The notes below the pieces were generated by a model. The model was not told where the DNA came from and ran no database searches. It worked only from the letters and a program-made list of their open reading frames with translations. The translations under genes and the position numbers were made by a program. From NCBI GenBank assembly GCA_036268775.1, contig DATATM010000031.1, positions 62,001-126,000 on the forward strand: 64,000 nucleotides of DNA. Reading direction: 5' to 3'. Shown in pieces: positions 46,607 through 56,100 of the stretch. Positions within the stretch are counted from its first letter, which is position 1, and each line of letters starts with the position of its first letter. Source of the stretch: DASZIT01 sp036268775. GTDB taxonomy: Bacteria > Actinomycetota > Acidimicrobiia > Acidimicrobiales > RAAP-2.

Positions 46607-47791
46607 TCACTGGACGATGTTGTCGGTGAACCAGGTATTGATCGACGCTTCGCGGGGACCCCAGGTGTAGGGATTCAGGGTCTGGGTCGGGAGGGTCAAG
46701 AGGGGTGGCAGGGGCGCCAGCGGGTTGACCCCGTTGACCAGCGGCCAGTAGAGGGAGTCGCCGGTCGGGTCGCCGGACTGCATCACCTTCTGGCCGGCCG
46801 GTGAGAGGACGAAGTTCACGAACTGCTTGGCTTCGGCCTGGGCGGTGGCGGAGGAGTGGGCGTCGATCCCGAGCACCGAGGGGAGCACCGTTTCCGGCTT
46901 CAGGAAGGCCACCTTGATGTTCGGGTTCTTGAACCCGGCCCCGATCCCGGCCGAGCTCTGGATGGTGGCCACCTTGATCTGCCCGGTCTCCAGGGCCTGG
47001 AGGGTATTGGTGTTGGTCTGGAACACCTGGAGGCCGTTGGCCTTCAGGGCGCTGAAGAACGCCTGGCCCTGGCTGGTCCCACCCAGCTGCTGGTACTGGC
47101 CGGCGACGTAGGGATAGGTGGGCCCGGACACCGACGGGTCGTTCATCCCCACCGCCCCTTTGTAGGCGGGCGACAGCAGGTCGTTCCAGGAGGTCGGGGG
47201 GTTGGGCACCGTCGTGGAGTTGTAGACGAGGGCGGCGGCCATGGTCACCCCGGTCGGGACGTAGCTCTGGTCCTTCGGCACCAGTGACTTGCCCAGTGAG
47301 TTGTAGGCGACGCTGGGGGTGAAACCCTTCAGCAGGTAGTTCTGGGTGTCGAGGGAAGCGAACGCCTGATCGCCGTCCACCCAGAAGAGGTCCCACTTCG
47401 GATTGTTCTTTTCGGCTTCGATCTTGGTGAACAGCGGGCCGGTGCTGTCGTCGTCGAGGTTGACGGGGATGCCGGTGGCGGCGGTGAAGGCCTTGGCCAT
47501 CGCCGAGTCGTAGCCCTCGGCGGCGTAGAGGACCAGCGGCACCTTGGCGGTGGCCGACGCCGGCTTGGAGGCGGGGGAGGCGGCAGGAGTGCTCGAACAA
47601 GCCGCCAGTCCCACCGCCCCGGAGAGGGCAACGGCTCCTAGCGCGAATCGTCCTCGTGCCCGGCGGGTGCGGGTCGGACGCGGCTCGGCACCGTTGCCGG
47701 TAGTGCGAACCGTCCCGGTCGTGCGAACCGTCCCGGTCGTGCGGACCTGGCCGGGGGTGCGGATCTTTCCTGACCGTGCGGCGACGTCCAT
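46607..47791 (-). CDS. ABC transporter substrate-binding lipoprotein (iron/phosphonate type)
   Basis: 394 residues. The lipobox GLAAC gives Cys 65, after a signal preceded by an Arg/Thr-rich tail of repeated RTTGTV. The mature domain (LVLYAAEGYDSAMAKAFTAATGIPV, KWDLFWVDGDQAF, VYNSTTVPNPPTSWNDLLSP, NFVLSPAGQKVM) has the FbpA/PhnS-type periplasmic fold. No Tyr pair typical of ferric-ion binding is obvious, so 2-aminoethylphosphonate or another organophosphonate is slightly favoured, in line with the PHO-like promoter. ATG 47791 has AAGGAG upstream. It is followed by permease and ATPase genes. Confidence 0.8.
   Translation of the reverse strand: MDVAARSGKIRTPGQVRTTGTVRTTGTVRTTGNGAEPRPTRTRRARGRFALGAVALSGAVGLAACSSTPAASPASKPASATAKVPLVLYAAEGYDSAMAKAFTAATGIPVNLDDDSTGPLFTKIEAEKNNPKWDLFWVDGDQAFASLDTQNYLLKGFTPSVAYNSLGKSLVPKDQSYVPTGVTMAAALVYNSTTVPNPPTSWNDLLSPAYKGAVGMNDPSVSGPTYPYVAGQYQQLGGTSQGQAFFSALKANGLQVFQTNTNTLQALETGQIKVATIQSSAGIGAGFKNPNIKVAFLKPETVLPSVLGIDAHSSATAQAEAKQFVNFVLSPAGQKVMQSGDPTGDSLYWPLVNGVNPLAPLPPLLTLPTQTLNPYTWGPREASINTWFTDNIVQ
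47703..47756. repeat. 18-bp tandem repeats in binding-protein signal region
   Basis: Two identical copies (47703 and 47721) of an 18-mer starting GTGCGAACCG and a third degenerate copy. In frame, they encode the repeated RTTGTV before the lipoprotein signal. Confidence 0.7.
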
Positions 47792-47909
47792 GGTGGACGG
47801 TTCTCCTTCCGATGGCGGGTATTGCAAACGTCGACCGCGGAGCCATGGGCTCGAGGTCTGAATCCGGCGAGAAACCTGTTGCGCCGAGGAAGTCGGCCGC
47901 GGCCTGCGG

Positions 47910-48101
47910 TCATCTACGCCTTCCGGCCACGTCCTGGCGGGCGAACTCCCGCAGGAAGTCCTGGAATGCCTGGGCGACCCCGCTCATCTCCACGGCATAG
48001 GACCATGCCGTTTCCGGTTGCGGCGTAACGAGATTGGCGGTGGCCGGCGTCGGGAGAGGCTCTCGATTGGGAGGGGTCTCTGGCGGAGTCGCTGCGGTCA
48101 C
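47910..48101 (-). CDS. candidate 63-residue protein at head of importer operon
   Basis: GTG 48101 follows the -10 TAACGT by 8 nt, so an mRNA from that promoter would begin almost at this codon. The frame encodes 63 residues: a Pro/Thr-rich first half and a helical second half (SGVAQAFQDFLREFARQD). No family is recognised. It ends 118 bp before the binding-protein gene. With it, the 435-bp space between the importer and the GH5 gene is largely accounted for. The evidence is promoter geometry and acceptable codon use, so it could also be untranslated leader. Confidence 0.35.
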   Translation of the reverse strand: MTAATPPETPPNREPLPTPATANLVTPQPETAWSYAVEMSGVAQAFQDFLREFARQDVAGRRR

Positions 48102-48109
48102 CAAGGAGG

Positions 48110-48164
48110 ACGTTATGGAGCGCAGGTAAACGTCAGGTCATGTTCTGATGGCAGACAGATGAAC
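48110..48164 (-). promoter_or_regulatory. PHO-box repeats and -10 of the second importer operon
   Basis: On the minus strand: GTTCATCTGTC, two weaker units, then GTTTACCTGCG, all on an 11-bp register (48164 down to 48121). After 5 bp comes TAACGT (48115-48110). The 5-bp spacing equals that at the response-regulator promoter. The tract lies 62 bp upstream of the divergent GH5 gene and might also affect it. Confidence 0.6.
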
Positions 48165-48226
48165 GATGGAAAAACAGTTCGTCAACATCCTGGCTAGCGT
48201 TGGCGGCAGCCAAGAGGAGGAACCCG

Positions 48227-50131
48227 GTGCGCACGCGGATGACGAGGGGGGCGTCGACCCGGTTGGCCGCCGCGGCACTGGTCTCGATTATTGCCCTGTC
48301 TTCGGTCGCGACGTTCGTGACGACTTCTGTCAGCGCGTCTGCCGCCACCGCGACCGGCAGCCACACCGCGAACGACCGCGTGACCGGCGCCGCCGACAGC
48401 CCGCCGATCGCCTCCGGGTTGTCGGTGAGCCACGGGCCGGGCGGCGCCCAGATCGTCGATGCCCAGGGCCGCACGGTGGTGCTGCGCGGCGTCAATCTGG
48501 TCGGTCTCGAAGACGATGTGTATCTGACCGCCAACGGAAGCGAGCCAGGTCCCGCGCCTTTCTGGCCGGAGGCTCCCTCGAACTATGACGGAACCTGTCC
48601 GGCCAACTCCCACCAGGTCTCGGAGCCGCCGGTCTGCGAAGTGCAGGCGGGACTGGCCGAGTACGCCCAATCCGGATCGGCGGGTTCGGAGAACGACCTG
48701 GCCCAGATGCGGGCGTTGGGATTCAATGTGATCAGGCTGCCGGTCAGCTGGAGCCAACTCGAGCCCTCCCCGGGGGCCTACAACGCCACCTACATCGACC
48801 GCATCGCCCAGGTGGTGAGCTGGGCCGGCCAGCAGGGGATCTACGTGCTGATCGACATGCACCAGGACAACTACTCACGCTTCACCCCCGAGACCTCCCC
48901 GCTCTCAATCCCGGGGGTGCTGGCCCCCACCCAACAGAGTGGCGGGCATGCCGACGGGGCGCCGCCGTGGGCGGTGATGGCCGACGGTGTTCCCGCCCTC
49001 AGCCCGCTCGGCCAGAGCGATCTCAACACCTTTGTCGAGACTGCCTTCACCAACTTCTGGCTCAACGCCGTCCCTACCGGGGCCAATGGCAAGCCGCTTC
49101 CGCAGGGATCGGCTCCGGGCCCGGGGCTGCAGGATCACTACATCGGAGCGATGGCGGCGCTGGCCGAACGCTTCAAGGGTGATCCGACGGTGGCCGGCTA
49201 CGAGATCATGAACGAGCCGTTGCCGGGCCTCGTCGCCGCCCCCGGCGTCTTCGACCAGGGGTACCTCTATCCCTTCTACCGCCGGGTGATCGACGGGTTG
49301 ACCGGCATCGCCAACGGGTCGGTCTGCCCGACCGGGACCTCGTACACGGCTCTGTGCGGCTACCGGGATCTCGGGATTCACGACACCCAGATGTTCTTCT
49401 TCGAACCGACGGCGACCCGGAACCTGACCGATGTGGCTCTGGGTCTCTCCTTGCCGTTTACCTCCTATCCCGACATCGTCTACGCCCCCCACGCCTACAC
49501 CCACGTGTTCACCCTCGATACCCAGGTGCCGGGCGGGGTGCTCTCGGGTCTTTACCCGCTCGGCTACGGCCAGGCGATGACAACCGCCAGTGTCGAAGCC
49601 GCGGCCATGGGCGCCGCGCTGTTCATCGGGGAGTACGGCAACGCCAACTCGGCCGACAACAGCATCCTGTCCAGCGAGACGGCGGCGATGGACGGCGCCG
49701 CGGTCGGCTCGACCCTGTGGGCCTGGAAGGGAAACTGCAATCCCGGAGTCACCGCCGACGCTTGTGAGCCGGGCCTGTGGTCGATGTTCGCGGGGGACGT
49801 CTCGACGCCACCGACCCACAACGGCGCCCTCATCCCGTCCCGGGTCGAGTACGTCTCCCGGGTCTATCCCCGGGCCACCGCCGGACAGCTCCTGTCGTTG
49901 TCCTACGCCCCGGCGGCGGGATCATTCGTCATGAGCGCCAACTCCCGGGTGAAGGTGACACCGGGTGCCCAGGATCATGAGACCGAGGTCTACATCCCCT
50001 CGACGGTGTCCGGTGCGGTCACGGTGAACGGCGCCGCCTCCCTCGATGCCGTCACCCACAACCCAGATGGGAGCCGGCTGGCGTTCGTGGCCCCGACCGG
50101 CGCCGGGATCTACGGGGTCAAGGTGGCGTAG
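48227..50131 (+). CDS. secreted GH5 glycoside hydrolase, endoglycoceramidase-like
   Basis: 634 residues. A Sec signal (about 1-42) leads into a GH5 barrel: VLRGVNLVGLEDD, FNVIRLPVSWSQLEP, VLIDMHQDNYSR, the acid/base E330 in EIMNEP, and nucleophile E469 in FIGEYG. A C-terminal beta domain (about 520-634) resembles the GH5_C domain of endoglycoceramidases and related glycolipid hydrolases. The likely substrate is a glycosylated lipid or steryl glycoside outside the cell. GTG 48227 is chosen because AGAGGAGG lies 6 nt upstream; the frame is open to 48200. It is divergent from the phosphate-type importer. Confidence 0.85.
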   Translation: MRTRMTRGASTRLAAAALVSIIALSSVATFVTTSVSASAATATGSHTANDRVTGAADSPPIASGLSVSHGPGGAQIVDAQGRTVVLRGVNLVGLEDDVYLTANGSEPGPAPFWPEAPSNYDGTCPANSHQVSEPPVCEVQAGLAEYAQSGSAGSENDLAQMRALGFNVIRLPVSWSQLEPSPGAYNATYIDRIAQVVSWAGQQGIYVLIDMHQDNYSRFTPETSPLSIPGVLAPTQQSGGHADGAPPWAVMADGVPALSPLGQSDLNTFVETAFTNFWLNAVPTGANGKPLPQGSAPGPGLQDHYIGAMAALAERFKGDPTVAGYEIMNEPLPGLVAAPGVFDQGYLYPFYRRVIDGLTGIANGSVCPTGTSYTALCGYRDLGIHDTQMFFFEPTATRNLTDVALGLSLPFTSYPDIVYAPHAYTHVFTLDTQVPGGVLSGLYPLGYGQAMTTASVEAAAMGAALFIGEYGNANSADNSILSSETAAMDGAAVGSTLWAWKGNCNPGVTADACEPGLWSMFAGDVSTPPTHNGALIPSRVEYVSRVYPRATAGQLLSLSYAPAAGSFVMSANSRVKVTPGAQDHETEVYIPSTVSGAVTVNGAASLDAVTHNPDGSRLAFVAPTGAGIYGVKVA

Positions 50132-50184
50132 TCAGCCGGGCCACCGGTCTGCGGATGCTCCTGGAGCTCGAGTGGGATCGATCC

Positions 50185-51789
50185 TTACGTCACCGACATC
50201 CCGACGATCGGCTGGTTGAGATGGATGCCCCCGGTGGAGCCGAAGAAGACGGCGTCACCGAAGGAGAAGATCCCGCCGTCCGACGCCACCAGCCAGTAGC
50301 CCTTGCCCAGGGTGGGGGGCGGTGGAGGTGGCGGTGGCGGGGCCTGGACATAGGTGAAGAGATCTCCCGGTCCGGTGGCGGAGGTGCCCCCCGGCGTCGT
50401 CAGGGTCACGTCGACCGTTCCCGATCCAGCCGGGGAGGTCGCGGTGACGGAGGTGGCGCTGCCCACAGCAAAGCCGGCGGCCGGGACCGTGCCGAACTTC
50501 ACGGAGGTAGCTCCGTTCAGGTTGGTTCCGGTGATGGTCACCGACGTGCCACCCGCCGCCGGGCCCGTCGCCGGGTTGAGGGAAGTGACCGTCGGGACCG
50601 CGCCAACCGGAGCCACTGGGGTGGCGGAGACCTCGTTGGAGGCAGCCGATGACCCCACACTGTTGACGGCCTTTACCGTGAAGAAGTAGGCGGTCCCGTT
50701 GGTCAGCCCGGTGACGGTAAACGTGGTGCCGGTGACGAGGGTGGCCCCGTTGGCCGGCGTTGTCGATTCACCTCCGGCGACCGTTCCGACGAAGACGTTG
50801 TAGCCGGTAATGGGGGATCCGCCATTGCTACCGGGTGCGGTCCAAGTGAGCACCACACTGGCATTACCCGGCGCGGCGCCAACGATGGTCGGTGCACCGG
50901 GGACGGTGATGACGGGGGGAGGGGCGACCGTGCTGATTTGCACGGCGGGGACGTAGTACGGGGCAACCCCGGGTGAGGAGACCCACCAGCAGGCATTGGT
51001 GGGCGAGTCGAGCCGGAATGTGCCCGTTCCAGCGGTCCCGCCATCACAGTAGAACGCCGCATCGGGGGAGTTTTGGAAGAGGGTTCCGGGGTTCGGATCT
51101 GACCCCGCAGAGACGTTGGTGGGGTCTTGCGACAAGGCGATGTTGAGCGAGTCAGCGGGACCCGGAAGGCTGGTCGGATTGGGACCAAATGTTTGGGTGT
51201 CGTACCCGATGCCGTAAATGAGGTGGGTCGGGAGGACGACGTTGGCAGCACTGATATCGAAGACGACGTTGGTGGCCAAACCGGTGTTGCAGGTGGAATC
51301 CACCGAGTCGAACCACCGGCCGGCATTGCCCCCGGTGCAATTGGTGAGGTCAGCGGACGGGCGGAACGGGATGTTGAACGTTTGGGTCAGCGTGGTGATG
51401 AGACTCCCCACCGTGTGGAGGGGGTTGACGTTATAGAGATTGAGGGTGAACGTATCCGGGAAGGTCGATCCCGGGGTCGTGACGCAGGTGACACCTCCGC
51501 CGGTTTCGCACGCCTGGCTGCTCATGGTCACCGTCACCTGACCGGCAGCCAGCGATGACGGGGCCAGGGTGACCTCGTTGCCGAACTCGTTGAAATGCTC
51601 GGACTGAGCACCGATGCTCGGCAGGTTGCCGGGAAGAGGATTGACCGTGCTGTCGTACTGAATCACGCTTCCGGCGGGGAGGGCGCCGGCGGGGGGACCG
51701 ATAATCACCCCGCCGCCGATTACTCCGAGGACAATGCTCGCGGCGGCCAACGTTCCGGCGATGCGACGGGGTCGTGTCACGTTATCCAA
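50185..51789 (-). CDS. secreted multidomain protein with FN3, IPT/TIG and GYWLVASDGG module
   Basis: About 531-534 residues. Signal peptide, then a roughly 260-residue region of unknown type with paired Cys, then a fibronectin-III domain (about 300-395; PGAPTIVGAAPGNASVVLTW ... GTAYFFTVKAVN). An IPT/TIG domain (about 400-480; PTVTSLNPATGPAAGGTSVTITG), a poly-Pro run and one C-terminal GYWLVASDGGIFSFGDA module follow. That module is common, usually in several copies, in actinobacterial surface proteins of unknown role. It starts at TTG 51789 or GTG 51780, neither with a clear RBS. A surface adhesin or carbohydrate-binding protein is likely. Confidence 0.65.
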   Translation of the reverse strand: MDNVTRPRRIAGTLAAASIVLGVIGGGVIIGPPAGALPAGSVIQYDSTVNPLPGNLPSIGAQSEHFNEFGNEVTLAPSSLAAGQVTVTMSSQACETGGGVTCVTTPGSTFPDTFTLNLYNVNPLHTVGSLITTLTQTFNIPFRPSADLTNCTGGNAGRWFDSVDSTCNTGLATNVVFDISAANVVLPTHLIYGIGYDTQTFGPNPTSLPGPADSLNIALSQDPTNVSAGSDPNPGTLFQNSPDAAFYCDGGTAGTGTFRLDSPTNACWWVSSPGVAPYYVPAVQISTVAPPPVITVPGAPTIVGAAPGNASVVLTWTAPGSNGGSPITGYNVFVGTVAGGESTTPANGATLVTGTTFTVTGLTNGTAYFFTVKAVNSVGSSAASNEVSATPVAPVGAVPTVTSLNPATGPAAGGTSVTITGTNLNGATSVKFGTVPAAGFAVGSATSVTATSPAGSGTVDVTLTTPGGTSATGPGDLFTYVQAPPPPPPPPPTLGKGYWLVASDGGIFSFGDAVFFGSTGGIHLNQPIVGMSVT

Positions 51790-52027
51790 GCTTTCCCGAG
51801 GTTTCGCGGACGCTTTCTGTCTCGCAAACCATCGGCAGAAGCGAACGTACTCCTTGAGATTGCCGAAGACAAAGGCGGGATTCGCGGGATCGCGCCGGCG
51901 CGTTGGCAGTTCGACCTTTGAACGTCAGGATCGGAAGGCCGGAAAGTCAACTCGCCGGGCCTGAGCGCGGCGGCCAGCCACTGGCAGGCGCCGTGCCGTC
52001 TTCGTTCGTCATGAAATTGCAACAAAG

Positions 52028-53167
52028 GTGACTGCCGATACCGGCGACACTCGGCAATCATTGGAGCGTGCAAGTCGTACTCCCCGATCGGGACCGTCTG
52101 CCATCGAACGCGGACGCCCCGACAGCCCGCCAGACGAGTGGGTGGTCGACACCGTGGCACTGACCGAAGGGGTAGCGGAGGCACCACCGGCGTCGGAGTC
52201 CGAGGTGGAGGAGGCGGCAGCCTGGCTCCAGGAGATCGTGGCGGCGGTGGCCAAGGTGGTGGTCGGGCACGACGACGCCATCCGGCTGTCGGTGGCCTGC
52301 TTGCTGGCCGGCGGGCACCTGCTGGTCGAGGACGTGCCCGGTGTCGGCAAGACGACGTTGGCCCGGGCGCTGGCCGCCGCCATCGGGGCCCAGTGGCAAC
52401 GGGTGCAGTGCACTCCCGACCTCCTGCCGACCGATCTCACCGGCGTGCACGTACCGGTTGGCGAGGTCGGGTCGACCGCCCGAAGGGTCGAGCTCCGTCG
52501 CGGACCGCTGTTCGCCGAGGTGGTGATGGCGGACGAGCTCAATCGGGCCTCGCCCCGCACCCAGGCCGCTCTCCTCGAAGCCATGGAGGAACGCCAGATC
52601 ACCTTGGACGGGGTGACCTATCCGCTGCCGCGGCCATTCTTCGTGGTGGCCACCCAGAATCCCGACGACTTCGAAGGCACCTATCCCCTCCCTGAGAGCC
52701 AGCTCGATCGCTTCCTCTTCCGGCTCCACCTCGGATTCCCATCGGTCGACGCCGAGATGTCGCTCCTCCGCCAGGGCGGTTCGACCTTCGGATCGGCACC
52801 GGAGACGGTGGTGGTCGACGCGGTCACCGTCCCCGCCGAGCTCCTGCGGATCGCCGGCATCGCCACCCGGGTCTACCTGGCCCCCGCCCTCCGTCGCTAT
52901 CTGGTCGAGCTGGCCGGCGCCACCCGGCGGGAGCCACGACTGCACCCGGGGGTCTCCCCCCGGGCCCTCCTCGGGCTGGCTGCCGCCGCCCGGGTCTGGG
53001 CGGCGGTTCACGGTCGCAACTATGTCCTCCCCGACGATCTGCTCGAACTGGTCGAGCCCACCCTCGCCCACCGGTTGGGCCTCGGCGTGATCGTGGACCG
53101 GGCGGAGGTCAGTGCGCTGCTCGACGAGATCGTCAGGGCGGTGCCGGTCCCGTTCCCGGAACGGTGA
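52028..53167 (+). CDS. MoxR-family AAA+ ATPase
   Basis: 379 residues. A 60-residue acidic tail precedes the AAA core: Walker A EDVPGVGKTT (101-110), CTPDLLPTDLTG, Walker B MADELNRASPRTQAALLEAMEE, sensor FFVVATQNP and PLPESQLDRFLF. MoxR ATPases act as chaperones for maturation of enzymes or complexes, typically encoded with DUF58 and transglutaminase genes, as here. Its stop overlaps the next start (GTGA). The 238-bp spacer upstream shows no clear promoter; GTG 52028 has AAAGG nearby only. Confidence 0.9.
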   Translation: MTADTGDTRQSLERASRTPRSGPSAIERGRPDSPPDEWVVDTVALTEGVAEAPPASESEVEEAAAWLQEIVAAVAKVVVGHDDAIRLSVACLLAGGHLLVEDVPGVGKTTLARALAAAIGAQWQRVQCTPDLLPTDLTGVHVPVGEVGSTARRVELRRGPLFAEVVMADELNRASPRTQAALLEAMEERQITLDGVTYPLPRPFFVVATQNPDDFEGTYPLPESQLDRFLFRLHLGFPSVDAEMSLLRQGGSTFGSAPETVVVDAVTVPAELLRIAGIATRVYLAPALRRYLVELAGATRREPRLHPGVSPRALLGLAAAARVWAAVHGRNYVLPDDLLELVEPTLAHRLGLGVIVDRAEVSALLDEIVRAVPVPFPER

Positions 53168-56100
53168 TCATTGCCTCGGCGGAGAGACAGCGGGAGCTTC
53201 TCGTCGGCGACCTCATCATCGAGCGCGACAAGCGGGACAAGCAGGAAAAGGGGGCCGCCTCTCGAAAGGCCCCCCGTCGACCGGCCCGGGGCGCCTCGCT
53301 GACCGGCCGCGGCTGGGTGGCGGCGGTGGTCGGGGTGGCCCTCATCGGCACCGGGATGGTGGTCGGGAGCGTGGAGCTGGCTCAAGGGGGTATGGCCATG
53401 GTAGGGCTGGTGGCCGGCGCGCGGGTGGTGGCCTGGTTCCGGGGGCGCGTCGCGGTGCGCAACCTCCGAACCCAGCCGCCGATGGTGCCGGTCGGGATGC
53501 CGGCGCAGTTGACCGGTCAACTCGGGGGCCGGCGGGACCGCTCGGCCTTCGGCTCGTTTTCCCTCCCCATCGACACCCGGGAGCGGGGGACCTACGCCCT
53601 GGCCGAGTCGATGACCTGGCGTTCCGATCCGCTGGGTCTGATTGTCGTGCGGCAGCGCACCAATCGGGTTCGTCAACGGTTCCTGGTGCACCCTCTCCCT
53701 CTTCTCCCCGTCGGCGGTCGGCTGGCGTTCGGAACCGAAGGGGAACCGAGTGCCGCCCTCAAGCCGTTCGAGGACGGAGACGAACTCCGCCGGGTGCACT
53801 GGGCGACCAGTGAACGACTGGGTCACTGGATGGTGCAGATGCCGGACACCACTCTGCGGGCGACAACCGCGGTGTTGGTCGACCTCCGTTCCGAGGTCCA
53901 CACCGCCGAATCCTTCGAGCGGACCATCGGGCTGGCCGCCGGGCTGGTGCAGCCCCGCCAAGGTGGGGGGCCGACCCGCCTGGTGACCACTGCCGGTCTC
54001 GACAGCGGGCCGTTGGCGACCTCGGCGCGGTTCTCAGAGGTACTGGCCGCCCTCGCCTCCGCCCGACCCCGACCCGGCCCCGCTCCCGAGGCACTCATCG
54101 AGCGACTTCCGGCCCTCCGGCGTTGTGAGCGGGTGGTCATCGTCACCACGCCGGCCGGGTGTCCCGCCACCGCCCGGCATCGGCAGCGGACCGAATACGT
54201 GGTGACCGAGGGCCCGGCGCAGTCGAGGTCGAACCCGGGGAGGATCGGCGGTCTCACCGACAGCGCCGAGCCACGCACCGCGCTGGCGCCGGTGCCCCTG
54301 CAGACCCCACCCCCGTCCTTCTCGCCGACCGCCGCGGTTCGCCCGATGGTGGTGATCGGACGGCTTGCCGCCACCGGAGTGGCGGTGGCCGCCCTCGGTC
54401 TCCTCTTCACCGGGGACGGCTGGGTGGTTCCGCTGGCGACGGCGGCGCTGGCCGGACACGGGTTTCCCTTTCTCGTCGATCTGGGCGCCCGCCTCCTCTC
54501 CCGTCGTCGGGCCCGGGGGGTTCGATCTTCGATCCCCCTTGGGATTCTGGGTGGGGTGGTGGGCACCGCGGTGGTGGCCGGGCTGCTCGCCAATGGCGGT
54601 CACCCCGGGCACCCTCCGATCATCGGCGACTTCTCCGCGCTGGTCCGCTCGCTTTCGAAGCTGCCGGCGACGCTCCAGGTGACCGGGGTGCTGGCCCCGG
54701 AACGGATCCCCTTGGTGGTCGGGTCCACGGTGGCCGTCGGCTTGGCGGCCACCATCGCCGAGTTGTTGGCCCGTCGGGGAAAGCTCGTCTGGTCCGCGCT
54801 CCCTGCCTCCATCGTGGTGGTGTTCGGGGCCATCGAGGGCGTCGGTCATCTCTCGACCATCACCACCGGGGTGTTGGCGGCGTCGATGGTGGTGGCGGTG
54901 GGACTGATCGCCGGCGGAAGTCGAGACGCCATTCGGGTCTCGAGGCGGCATCGGTCGAGCGACGACGGTGGCGCGTCCCCCACGGTGCTGCCGGGCTATC
55001 CGCGGACGTGGGGGCGTCGATGGCTCCAGGTGGCGGCGGCGGTGACAGCCGTCGGCGGCTGCCTGGCATTGGCGGGTTGGCTGGGCACCCTGGCGGTCTC
55101 CGCCACCGGAGGCGGATTGGTCTCCCTCCGGATTCCCGCCCGGGCCGGTTTCGTCCACATCGATCCGACGGTGAGTTTTGCCGCCGAACTCTCCCAACCC
55201 GGGGGCCAGGTCCTGTTCACGGTGCGCAGCCCGGTGCCTGACTATTGGCAACTGGTGACGCTCGATGTCCTTGGACCCTCCGGGTTCGTCTCCGCCGACA
55301 CGACGTTCACGCCCTTCGCCTCCCAACCGCAGCCGACGCCCAACGGGCGCCGGGTGGTCGAGATCTTCCACCTGGTGAGCCTGTCGAGTCCCTGGCTCCC
55401 GGTCGGCGGTATCCCGATCAGCATCACCGGAATCGCCGGGATGGACTGGTCACCGGAATCGGAGACCCTGTTCGTTCCGAACGAGGAGCCGGCGGCTCCG
55501 GGAGCCACCTACGCGGTGGACGCCTTGCAGCCCACGCCGAGCGCCGCCGAGCTGGCCAGCGCCACCCTGGTCGCCCAACCTCCGCCGGTCGACCTCGGGG
55601 TCCCCTCCGAGCCGGCCCGCGTCGTTCGCCTGGCTCACCAGGTGGTCGCCGGTCTGACCACCCCGTACCAGAAGGCAGTGGCGATCCAGAACTACCTCCG
55701 GGCCAACGAGACCTACAACCTTCAGCCGCCGACCGGTCCCGGCAACCAGCTCGAGCGCTTCCTCTTCGTCACCCACGCCGGCTACTGCCAGCAGTTCGCC
55801 GCCGCCTTTGCGCTGCTGGCTCGGATCGACGGACTACCCACCCGGGTGGCGGTCGGCACCACCCCCGGTCAGCTCATCCAGGGTGACACCTATCAAGTGA
55901 CGACCGCCGACATCCATTCATGGCCGGAAGTCCTGTTTGCCGGACTCGGATGGGTGCGATTCGAGCCCACCCCCGGACGGGGGGCACCCGGGAACACCGG
56001 CTATACCGGGGTGGCACCCATCCAGGTGGGGACGGCCGGCGGCAGCTCGGTGGCCCCGGTGGAGTTCCCGACCAGCATCAGCTCGCCCGACCTGGCGGCT

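Noticed and set aside
49564..49833. Minus-strand open frames inside the GH5 gene and similar ones within other genes
   Set aside because: Expected by chance at this GC content; no start signal or domain.
54600..54833. Possible frameshift joining DUF58 and transglutaminase genes
   Set aside because: The frame is continuous with consistent codon use and the linking TM region is complete, so a true fusion is preferred, though read support was not available.
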